Origin: Cloacimonetes bacterium UBA5553
Lineage (GTDB): Bacteria; Cloacimonadota; Cloacimonadia; Cloacimonadales; Cloacimonadaceae
Direction: 5' to 3'
Assembly (NCBI GenBank): GCA_002425825.1
Contig: DIMZ01000081.1
Location: 1-8,740 of the forward strand
DNA length: 8,740 nucleotides
This document shows positions 1 to 6,131 of this stretch, piece after piece. A program made the translations under genes and the position numbers. Numbering within the stretch: position 1 is the first letter of the stretch; every line of letters begins with the position of its first letter. The notes below the pieces were generated by a model. It was not told the origin of the DNA. It ran no database searches and saw only the letters and a list, made by a program, of their open reading frames with translations.

Positions 1-941
1 AGTATAGCAAGATTGATTACAGCTTCGATAACTACCTAAGCGGCAATTTAAGCACCGGAGAACGGGAAAGCAGTGCCCTCTCAGCAGTAGCACAGAAGAG
101 CTTTTATCCCGCGTATATGGAGCTAAAGCTTTTAGCTGCGGGCAGGGGCGACTACTCTGAGCAGGAGCTTCATCCCACCTGGCGCATAGAAAACGAGATT
201 ATTCTGCCCTTTAAGCATGATCTGCGTTTGGGGGGCTATGTTGGCACCGCCTTTTCACAACCCTCGCTGTTTGACATGTACTGGATTGGCGATAGCGAAA
301 CCCAGGGAAACCCAAATCTGAAAAGCGAAAGCTCCACTGGCTTTAGCCTATACTCGGTGCTGGGCATAGGCAGGGTTAATCTGAAGCTGGCATATTATTA
401 TAACCATGTGGATAACTTAATCCAATGGCGACAATACTATATGAATGGAGTTAGCTGGAAGCCTTTTAACGTAGGCACCGCCGATATCCGCAACTTTGAA
501 GCGGAGACGGATCTAAGGCTTGGTAAACACCTTAGCTTTATCAGTAGTGTAACCTTTACCGATGCAGTGGATAAGTCCACAAACCCCGATGGCAGCCCCA
601 GTCCCACTTATGATAAAAAGCTCGTTTACACTCCCGATACCAAGGTAAATGCCAGGCTTAGCTTTGGCGGGGAAAAGCTGGGAGCGAGCTTGTCTTATGC
701 TTACACAGGCAGGCAGTATAGCACGGTTGATAATCTTATAGAGCCGCTTTCGGCATTTTACCTGTTTGATGCTGCAGCATACTATGTTTTACCAACGCCA
801 TTTATGGATGTTAGGTTGGATATCAAGGCGAATAACTTGCTGGATAAACGCTATGACATTTATGCTTACACGCCGCAGCCGGGATTTAACTGGTCTGGAA
901 TGCTAAGTCTTTCTACCAAGAGCTATTCTGGTGGTAAATAG
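1..941 (+). CDS. TonB-dependent outer-membrane receptor, C-terminal part (5' partial)
   Basis: This is the C-terminal half of a beta-barrel receptor that takes up a ligand such as a metal chelate, vitamin or sugar, using TonB energy. The frame is open from position 3, so the ATG at 117 is internal. 312 residues are visible; the plug domain, TonB box and signal peptide lie upstream of the window. Family hallmarks are the barrel motif GTAFSQPSLFDMYW (visible residues 81-94) followed by GNPNLKSE (102-109), alternating aromatic and polar strands throughout, and the closing signature NNLLDKRYD (277-285) with a PGF turn at 293-295. The segment around DNLIQW, followed by a W-x-P-F-N-V stretch, resembles BtuB-like receptors, but the substrate cannot be assigned. 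The chain ends in SYSGGK instead of stopping on a terminal aromatic residue, as many outer-membrane proteins do; the nearest aromatic is the Tyr five residues from the end. The stop is TAG at 939-941. The gene converges on the minus-strand operon and belongs to another transcription unit. The family call is firm and the substrate is unknown. Confidence 0.9.
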   Translation, partial: YSKIDYSFDNYLSGNLSTGERESSALSAVAQKSFYPAYMELKLLAAGRGDYSEQELHPTWRIENEIILPFKHDLRLGGYVGTAFSQPSLFDMYWIGDSETQGNPNLKSESSTGFSLYSVLGIGRVNLKLAYYYNHVDNLIQWRQYYMNGVSWKPFNVGTADIRNFEAETDLRLGKHLSFISSVTFTDAVDKSTNPDGSPSPTYDKKLVYTPDTKVNARLSFGGEKLGASLSYAYTGRQYSTVDNLIEPLSAFYLFDAAAYYVLPTPFMDVRLDIKANNLLDKRYDIYAYTPQPGFNWSGMLSLSTKSYSGGK

Positions 942-980
942 GAAGTATCCAGCATAATAAACTGAAGCTTCCTTGAACGA

Positions 981-1034
981 ATTACTAATGAATTACGCAT
1001 GAAATACGGATGAGATGCGTAATTCATCCGTAAT
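981..1034. repeat. Five 11-nt units, three forward and two inverted, forming a long palindrome
   Basis: Units lie back to back with an 11-nt period. On the plus strand they are ATTACTAATGA (981-991), ATTACGCATGA (992-1002) and AATACGGATGA (1003-1013). On the minus strand they are ATTACGCATCT (1023-1013, sharing base 1013) and ATTACGGATGA (1034-1024). As a result the arms 981-1000 and 1015-1034 are reverse complements at 18 of 20 positions, with a 14-nt loop. A second hairpin, TACGGATGA (1005-1013) with TCATCCGTA (1024-1032), is a perfect 9-bp stem that uses the same right arm, so the two folds exclude each other. No T-tract follows on either strand, so it is not a textbook intrinsic terminator. 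It could be a 3'-end stabilising structure, a protein-binding array with near-helical spacing, or a dispersed intergenic repeat. The structure is seen directly; the function is unknown. Confidence 0.75.
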
Positions 1035-1116
1035 AACACCGCAGTGTAATCAAGCAAAAAAAAAGGCGTTCACTTATGGGGCAGCTAAAGGAAACAGGAC
1101 TAATAGCGTATCCCGG

Positions 1117-1148
1117 TTATCAGGAAGCAATAAGCTATCTCCTGATAA
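1117..1148 (-). terminator. Stem-loop just downstream of the minus-strand operon, possible 3'-end structure
   Basis: TTATCAGGA (1117-1125) and TCCTGATAA (1140-1148) form a perfect 9-bp stem with a 14-nt loop. Within the loop AGC and GCT could pair further. The stem begins seven bases past the stop codon of the NfeD-like gene, where a terminator or RNA-stabilising hairpin is expected. No run of U follows directly in the minus-strand transcript. A T9 stretch (complement of 1056-1064) comes only about 50 nt later. It is therefore not a canonical intrinsic terminator, and the terminator role is a positional inference. Confidence 0.35.
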
Positions 1149-1154
1149 ATGCTG

Positions 1155-1601
1155 CTAATTAACCTTCTTCACTACGATAAGCTTGTTTCCGTCTATGCCT
1201 TGAACTACAACCTTTTCGCCAAGCTCTATCAACTGCTGAGTCTCTTCGATGGCAGCCCATTCTTCACCGCCTACTTTCACAAATCCCTTGCCTTCGGCGG
1301 GTATCTCTTTGGTAACGGTGCCTGTTTTACCCTTCAGGGCATACACATTGGTGTCGCCACCTGTTTTGCTAAGCATCTTCCTGCCCAGCTTGCGCATGAA
1401 GAGGAAAGCCACAAAACTGATGATGGCAAAAATAAGGATTTGCAGGGGTATACTGCTGCCTACAACCGGAAACATGCTGAATAGTCCGGTTAAGATGGCA
1501 CCAATACCCAGTGAAATAAAGAAGAATGCGGGATCGAAGATTTCGATGATAACGAATCCTATCCCAATCATCATCCAAACATGCCAGGCAAGTAAGTTCA
1601 T
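1155..1601 (-). CDS. NfeD-like membrane protein with C-terminal OB-fold domain
   Basis: This is a 148-residue protein of the short NfeD class. Three hydrophobic segments (about residues 8-24, 25-45 and 51-69) are followed by a basic turn (MRKLGRKM) and a small soluble beta domain (about 87-146). The motif LKGKTGTVTKEIP, then a Gly-Phe-Val-Lys-Val strand and the ending GIDGNKLIVVKK, match the NfeD OB-fold pattern of Gly-rich strands closing on L-I-V. Family members sit in the cytoplasmic membrane and usually act with an SPFH/stomatin or flotillin partner in membrane organisation or protein quality control. No such partner is next to it here: it is the last gene of the row and faces a convergent gene. 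The start is well supported by AGGAG (complement of 1607-1611) five bases before the ATG. The gap to the upstream gene is 14 nt. The family call is good; the role is inferred. Confidence 0.82.
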   Translation of the reverse strand: MNLLAWHVWMMIGIGFVIIEIFDPAFFFISLGIGAILTGLFSMFPVVGSSIPLQILIFAIISFVAFLFMRKLGRKMLSKTGGDTNVYALKGKTGTVTKEIPAEGKGFVKVGGEEWAAIEETQQLIELGEKVVVQGIDGNKLIVVKKVN

Positions 1602-1615
1602 ACTATCTCCTGTAT

Positions 1616-2509
1616 CTATGTGGTTTTATCTTGGTCGTCGGGGGTTTCGGTGCTGCGTTTATCTTTGTAAACTCTTTTCACCTTACGCTTTCCGGCATTA
1701 TAGGCGTAGCTTTCGGAGTATTTTCCTGTGTAACCGCCATACTGATAGCTCCCGCCCAAGCCACTGGCATTAAGACCTTTTATGCCTATTGCACCAAGGA
1801 AGTACATAAGTAGTCGGGTGCCGAAATAAACTATAACCATGCCAACCGCGTATATACCCAGCCACGAGAAGAAGCTGATGGTCATATTCTTTACCGCAAT
1901 AAAGGCGTTGCTGTTTTTTTGCAAAGGAGAAAGCGTGATGTATAGCAGCACATTTTGTGATTCTTTCAGCTTGTCTAGATTAAGGCGAGATTGGTGGATA
2001 AGCGAGTGTAATGCTTCTTTGCGGCGGTTTTGTGTGTCGGTGGGGAAGCGAAGATTATACAGGTCATTCTGTTCTTTTTCGTAAGAGGCAAGCCGGGCAG
2101 ATTCGGTTTCATAGTCTATATTAACCAGAGAGGTATCTATTTGTTCGATGTGCGAGCCCACAACACCAAACTTGCCAAGGTCTTCCAACACAAGCTTCAG
2201 GTCGCCTCTGGGAATGCTGAAAATGTATGCGCCAAAGGAAGCATCATTCTGCTTGCGAATTTGCTTCACAGAGTACTTATCAATGATGTCGCCTATGGCA
2301 GACTGAGAACGGCGAACGTCCTGGGCAGTGAAGGATACTTGAGCTTTGTTTATAAACTTCAGATCCCGGTATTCTTGTTGGGATGGCTTGTAATTGAAAC
2401 TTGCAGTTCTACCTTCTTTGTTCCTGAATTCGATAATCGATGTGGCAATCGCAAGGAAAACGATAAAGATGGCAATACCTTTCACGCGGTTTTTAGTTTT
2501 CTTATCCAC
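1616..2509 (-). CDS. DUF4349-like membrane protein with extracytoplasmic coiled-coil region
   Basis: This is a 297-residue protein. An N-terminal membrane anchor (about residues 10-26) follows a basic start. A soluble region of about 180 residues comes next, then a second hydrophobic segment (about 210-240), a Gly/Tyr/Ser-rich stretch (about 248-271), and a charged, basic-then-acidic tail. The soluble part matches the DUF4349 plan: a strand-helix module starting near 50, the phrase FSIPRGDLKLVLEDLGKFG (97-115), an S-x-V-x-D-Y-E-x-E pattern near 127-136, a helical heptad-like region (about 137-186) and a closing strand NVLLYITLSPL. The two segments suggest a hairpin topology with the domain outside the cytoplasm and the tail inside. 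The start codon is GTG, directly after the recN stop. The biochemical function of the family is not known. Placement beside the NfeD-like gene suggests an envelope role, which is inference. The family match is by pattern only, so a divergent relative is possible. Confidence 0.65.
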   Translation of the reverse strand: MDKKTKNRVKGIAIFIVFLAIATSIIEFRNKEGRTASFNYKPSQQEYRDLKFINKAQVSFTAQDVRRSQSAIGDIIDKYSVKQIRKQNDASFGAYIFSIPRGDLKLVLEDLGKFGVVGSHIEQIDTSLVNIDYETESARLASYEKEQNDLYNLRFPTDTQNRRKEALHSLIHQSRLNLDKLKESQNVLLYITLSPLQKNSNAFIAVKNMTISFFSWLGIYAVGMVIVYFGTRLLMYFLGAIGIKGLNASGLGGSYQYGGYTGKYSESYAYNAGKRKVKRVYKDKRSTETPDDQDKTT

Positions 2510-2519
2510 TTAGTCCTCT
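2507..2519 (-). promoter_or_regulatory. Ribosome binding site and GTG start of the DUF4349-like gene, embedded in the recN end
   Basis: On the minus strand AGAGGA (complement of 2514-2519) lies four bases before GTG (2509-2507). The Shine-Dalgarno bases are the last sense codons of recN (Lys-Glu-Asp), and the recN stop TAA (2512-2510) touches the GTG. The next in-frame alternative is a GTG at codon 9, which would cut into the region just before the membrane anchor. The site favours the upstream GTG and implies translational coupling to recN. Confidence 0.7.
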
Positions 2520-4216
2520 TTATATGTCTTATTTATTAATTCTTTTGCATGCTCCAAAGCAGTAGTGCTAATGCTGCCCGATAGCATTCTGGCTATTTCA
2601 TTCAGGCGTTGCTTATCGTCCAAAACAGTCATTTTCACCTGACTATGCTCACCTATTTTTTCTTTGCCGATGGCAATGTGATTATCGGCATGAGCGGCAA
2701 TCTGCGCCAGATGAGTAATGCACAATATCTGATGCCTGCCGGCAAGTGTTCCGATAAACTCAGCAACGCTGGTGGCAGTTTTACCACCAATTCCGGCATC
2801 AATCTCGTCTAATATCATCAGCTTTCGAGAAATCTTATTGCCCAGTACTTGCTTGATAGCCAACAAGATGCGGGAAAGCTCACCTCCGCTGGCTACTGCC
2901 ACCAAGGGCTTCAGCTCGAAGCCGGGATTTGCCGAGAACAGATATTGAACGCTGTCGTTACCAGATTCAGAAACAGCCATTATATACTCGGATAGTATCT
3001 TTTCATCATTGCTTTTTTTGTCAATCCTAATTTCGAAGCTGCCATTGGGAATACATAGCTTTTGTATGGATAGTTCTAATTGTTCTTTCAGGCTTGGGCA
3101 TGCCGAAAGCCTAATATCCGATAGCTGGTCTGCTGTGCTTTTCAGATTAATGTAGTCCTTTTCCAGCTTGCTTTCCAGTTCGCTTATTGCTGCTGCCATA
3201 TCGCCAAGGTCGGCTAACTGGCTGGCACGCTGTTGAAACAGCTCAATCAGTTCTTCTATGCTTCGCACTTTGTGCTTGTGTAGCAGGGAGTTTATGGCGT
3301 CCAGTCTGGCGTTTATGGCGTTCAGTCTATCAGGGTCGGCGGATAAACTGGCTTCAATTGTGTCTATCTGTGAAGCAGCTTCCTGCAGGGCTTCCATTGC
3401 CTGGCTGAGGCAGAGCCCAACCTCTTGCAGGTTTGTGCTCAGGCTGGTAAATCGCTTTAGTTGTGAGGCAAAACCGCTTATCTGGTCATACACGCTGTTT
3501 TCTGCTTCAAACAGTCCATGCTTGGTCAATTTTGTAAGCTGATCTATCTCCTGTACATTGGACATCAGCTCATATTCTTTTTGCAAAGCTATATCTTCGC
3601 CCACTTCCAGCCTGGCGGCTTCCAGCTCTTCGTATTGAAATTGATAAAGCTCACGAAGCTGGTTTTGCGTGTCATAGCTGGCTTTCATCTCTTTCAGACG
3701 GCTAAGATCATCCCTTATGCTCCGGTATAGCAGGCTGAATTGCTCGCGGGTGCTGGTTGCATTTGCGAAAGCATCCAGCAGTTCAAGCTGATAGCCTGGG
3801 TTCAAAAGTCTTTGCTGGTCGCGCTGATGGTGAAAGTCTATCATTAGGGGTTTCAATTCTTTCATCAGGCTTGCTCCAACTTTCCTTCCGCCAAGATAGT
3901 AGGTAGATTTGCCCACTGTGCTTATCTCACGGGCTAATATCACTTCTTCATCGGGCATAACTCCGCTTAGGGAAAGCAATTCGCTCAGGCTGGCATTATC
4001 AGGTGGCAGAAAGCTGGCTTCCAGATAGATGGGCTGGCTTTTGTCATAAGCCTCCACCCCTGCCTGATTGTCGCCAAAAATTAGTGAGATTGAGCCCACT
4101 AATATAGACTTGCCTGCTCCCGTCTCTCCGCTAATAACCGTTAATCCTTCACGAAAGGAGAGCCGTGTTTCTGGTAGCATCAGATAGTTCTTTATGTAGA
4201 TTTCAGTTAGCATCAT
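2510..4216 (-). CDS. recN: DNA repair protein RecN (SMC-like ATPase)
   Basis: RecN is a cytoplasmic SMC-family ATPase that acts early in recombinational repair of double-strand breaks, helping RecA and holding ends together. At 568 residues it is close to the usual length of about 550-580. Visible motifs are Walker A GETGAGKS (30-37), a Q-loop-like motif DFHHQRDQQRLLNP (127-140), a helical coiled-coil arm (about 155-375, with the conserved DPDRLNAINARL near 294-305), the ABC signature VASGGELSR (441-449), Walker B KLMILDEIDAGIGG (465-478, with Asp470 and Glu471) and the H-loop ITHLAQIAAHAD (500-511, His502). All catalytic elements are present, so it should be active. The Q-loop segment departs from the common IHGQHxHQ form (Gly to His, and Arg-Asp for His-Glu or His-Ala). 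The start ATG overlaps the nadK stop in ATGA. A second in-frame ATG follows immediately, so the true start could be one codon later. No strong ribosome site is visible (only GGGT), in keeping with coupling to nadK. Confidence 0.96.
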   Translation of the reverse strand: MMLTEIYIKNYLMLPETRLSFREGLTVISGETGAGKSILVGSISLIFGDNQAGVEAYDKSQPIYLEASFLPPDNASLSELLSLSGVMPDEEVILAREISTVGKSTYYLGGRKVGASLMKELKPLMIDFHHQRDQQRLLNPGYQLELLDAFANATSTREQFSLLYRSIRDDLSRLKEMKASYDTQNQLRELYQFQYEELEAARLEVGEDIALQKEYELMSNVQEIDQLTKLTKHGLFEAENSVYDQISGFASQLKRFTSLSTNLQEVGLCLSQAMEALQEAASQIDTIEASLSADPDRLNAINARLDAINSLLHKHKVRSIEELIELFQQRASQLADLGDMAAAISELESKLEKDYINLKSTADQLSDIRLSACPSLKEQLELSIQKLCIPNGSFEIRIDKKSNDEKILSEYIMAVSESGNDSVQYLFSANPGFELKPLVAVASGGELSRILLAIKQVLGNKISRKLMILDEIDAGIGGKTATSVAEFIGTLAGRHQILCITHLAQIAAHADNHIAIGKEKIGEHSQVKMTVLDDKQRLNEIARMLSGSISTTALEHAKELINKTYKED

Positions 4217-5064
4217 TTACCCAAGTGTAGTTTGTTGCGTAGAATCTGGTAAAACGTGCGGTTAGATAGCTTTATAAAAGAAACATAGCGCTCCGAGGCG
4301 GTAACGCTGATCTCGTCACCTTCCAGGATTGCCATGCTGTTCTCGCCGTCAATCTGCAACATTGCCGGCTGCTGTAGTCCGTGAATTTTCATGGTTAACC
4401 GCTCGGTGCTGGGAAAAACCATGGGGCGCATGGATAGAATGTGCGGATTAAGCGGGCTTAGAACAATCGCCTTCATCTGAGGCGAAAGAATTGGGCCTCC
4501 TGCTGCCAGGGAATACGCTGTAGAGCCGGTTGGAGTGCAGGTGATTACTCCATCGCAGCGTGTGTCAAAAACGTAACGTCCAGAAGCCTTTATGCGCACA
4601 TGAATCAATCCGGCACTTTCTGCCTTGTAAACTACAGCATCATTTAGAGCAAGGCCGTTGTAAAGCACTTTCCCTTCACGCTTTAGCTGGCAGTTAATTA
4701 GCATTCTGTTCAGTAGCTTGTATTTGCCAAGCTTCAGGGTGCTTAGTGACTTGGCTATCTCAGGTAGCACGCTTTCAGACAAAAAGCCCAGGTATCCAAG
4801 ATTTATGCCTAGTATCGGTGCGCCGGTATCGAGTGCCAGTTGCTTAGCCCGCAGGATGGTGCCGTCACCCCCGAATACCAGAATGCAGTCAATTGCTGCT
4901 TTCTTGCCATACGGAAGCGGCTTTATGATGTCTTGCATCTGCTCTTGTCCACCGGGAGCGGCAAAGTAGTTTATCTCGCTGCCTTCGCGCAGGCTTTTTA
5001 GCAGGTCGTAGATGCTGTGTTTATCTGTAAAACGTGGGTTGATGCAGATGGCAAAGTTCTTCAT
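4213..5064 (-). CDS. nadK: NAD kinase
   Basis: NadK phosphorylates NAD to NADP in the cytoplasm, the only de novo route to NADP. The protein is 283 residues, slightly short but within the range of bacterial enzymes. Signature elements in order are FGGDGTIL (64-71, with the catalytic Asp67), GINLGYLGFLSE (86-97), the NAD-contacting NDAVV (141-145), and the Gly-rich active-site motif TPTGSTAYSLAAGGPI (177-192). Further on are PLNPHILSMRPMV and the QIDGE strand typical of the C-terminal domain. No key residue is missing. The ATG shares one base with the rsgA stop (TAATG), and GAGGG lies six bases before it. The recN start overlaps its 3' end by four bases. A nadK-recN neighbour pair occurs in several bacterial groups, which supports the assignment of both genes. 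Confidence 0.96.
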   Translation of the reverse strand: MKNFAICINPRFTDKHSIYDLLKSLREGSEINYFAAPGGQEQMQDIIKPLPYGKKAAIDCILVFGGDGTILRAKQLALDTGAPILGINLGYLGFLSESVLPEIAKSLSTLKLGKYKLLNRMLINCQLKREGKVLYNGLALNDAVVYKAESAGLIHVRIKASGRYVFDTRCDGVITCTPTGSTAYSLAAGGPILSPQMKAIVLSPLNPHILSMRPMVFPSTERLTMKIHGLQQPAMLQIDGENSMAILEGDEISVTASERYVSFIKLSNRTFYQILRNKLHLGK

Positions 5065-6128
5065 TACAAGCCCTCATATATGCCGATGTAGCTGTCGTAA
5101 CGCTCAATAGGTATGCTGTCGTCTTCCACTGCCTGCAAAACGGCACAGTCCTGTTCATGGCGGTGGCTACAGTCCTTAAACTTGCACATATCAGCCAAGC
5201 TCGCGAAGCCGGGAAACACCTTTGGGATAAGCTGCTTATGATCTGCATGCAAGCTTACTGTTTTTATGCCGGGAGTATCCAGCAAGTGGCCGCCAAAGCT
5301 CCAGGGCATCAGCTTCGCTTGCGTGGTAGTATGCTTGCCTTTCTCGTTAAAATCACTTACTTCTGCGGTTGCAAGATTAAGCCCGGGCTCCAGATAGTTT
5401 ATCAGTGTGCTTTTACCCGTTCCCGAATGCCCGGTGAATACAGAGTCCTTGCCCATTAACAGTTGCTTCAGCTCTTCCATTCCAGTGCCATCAACCGTGG
5501 AGGTGCAAACAAGCGGGATGCCCAGACTGCGGTAATATGCTGTTTCCTCTTCCAGTTCATCGGGGAATTCCAGCAGGTCTATCTTATTTATTACAATAAT
5601 AGGGCTTATCCCCTGAATGGCGGCAATGCACAGATACCTGTCTATCAGCCCCGGCTTATACATCGGCATACGCCAGGAAGAGGTGATGATAACCTGATCG
5701 ATGTTTGCTGCCAGGATAATCTCTTTTTGAAAGCTGCCTGTTCCATAGCGGATGAGAGCATTAGTGCGGGGGATTACGTTCTCTATGCGATAATCAGGCG
5801 CATTTGAGGTATCCAGAGACACTTTATCGCCCACAGCCGCAAGAGAATGGCTTTTATACAAAAACTGCTTTAGCCTGCCGCTCATGTTGCTGGGGAATAC
5901 CTCGCTTCCTACTTCCACCAAATACAGGTAGTTGCTCTTTATCTCTGTGATTCTTCCTTCCACCAGTTCCATGCCGGACTTGAAGGTATCCATGCTCTTG
6001 TTATGCGTTCGTGCCGTTTTGAATAGAGCTTGTTCTTTTTCATCATCCAGGATGTCGATATCCGGCAAGCTGATGTTTCGCAACTTGCCGGAATACCGCT
6101 TAACCTGTTTTTTATCTTTTTGCTTCAT
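5064..6128 (-). CDS. rsgA: Ribosome small-subunit GTPase RsgA (YjeQ/YloQ)
   Basis: RsgA is a GTPase that binds the 30S subunit late in its assembly and is triggered by it to hydrolyse GTP. The 354-residue protein shows the diagnostic circular permutation: G4 NKID (181-184) comes before G1 GHSGTGKST (233-241), then G2 within GKHTTT (264-269, with His266 as the expected catalytic His), then G3 DTPG (284-287). An N-terminal OB domain spans roughly 55-125. A C-terminal zinc site has C315, C320, H322 and C328 in the CxxxxCxHxxxxxC arrangement. A basic, low-complexity leader of about 50 residues precedes the OB fold, as in some proteobacterial forms. The gene starts three bases after the peptidase stop with no clear Shine-Dalgarno sequence, so it probably relies on translational coupling; a start slightly further in cannot be excluded. 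It overlaps nadK by one base. Confidence 0.96.
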   Translation of the reverse strand: MKQKDKKQVKRYSGKLRNISLPDIDILDDEKEQALFKTARTHNKSMDTFKSGMELVEGRITEIKSNYLYLVEVGSEVFPSNMSGRLKQFLYKSHSLAAVGDKVSLDTSNAPDYRIENVIPRTNALIRYGTGSFQKEIILAANIDQVIITSSWRMPMYKPGLIDRYLCIAAIQGISPIIVINKIDLLEFPDELEEETAYYRSLGIPLVCTSTVDGTGMEELKQLLMGKDSVFTGHSGTGKSTLINYLEPGLNLATAEVSDFNEKGKHTTTQAKLMPWSFGGHLLDTPGIKTVSLHADHKQLIPKVFPGFASLADMCKFKDCSHRHEQDCAVLQAVEDDSIPIERYDSYIGIYEGL

Positions 6129-6131
6129 TAA

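Larger units (their letters stand above)
942..1154. other. Convergent intergenic region (213 bp)
   Basis: This gap separates the 3' end of the plus-strand receptor gene from the 3' end of the minus-strand operon. It holds the 11-nt unit element (981-1034), a nine-base A tract (1056-1064) and a stem-loop near the NfeD-like gene (1117-1148). I found no credible reading frame with a ribosome binding site, no tRNA-like fold and no riboswitch I recognise. Because the flanking genes converge, transcript 3' ends for both should map here. No promoter is required in this region. Confidence 0.8.

Noticed and set aside
117..941. Complete short outer-membrane gene starting at ATG 117
   Set aside because: The same frame is open back to position 3 with barrel-like sequence, and 274 residues would lack a signal peptide and plug. 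The gene is a fragment cut by the window edge.
940..973. AGGAAG/CTTCCT stem right after the receptor stop
   Set aside because: The stem is only six base pairs with a 22-nt loop and no following T-tract; chance is a sufficient explanation.
1056..1080. Intrinsic terminator at the T9 tract on the minus strand
   Set aside because: No GC-rich stem sits directly before the T run, and I could not pair the preceding GAACGCC with any upstream sequence.
1149..1484. 111-codon plus-strand frame beginning in the intergenic gap
   Set aside because: It is almost wholly antisense to the NfeD-like gene, without a Shine-Dalgarno sequence before the ATG and with no family resemblance.
1249..1773. 174-codon plus-strand reading frame
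   Set aside because: It lies opposite the NfeD-like and DUF4349-like genes, spans their junction and has no recognisable family features or ribosome site. It is an antisense shadow.
2030..2539. 169-codon plus-strand reading frame
   Set aside because: It is antisense to the DUF4349-like gene and the recN end, with no family pattern. The minus-strand genes explain the region.
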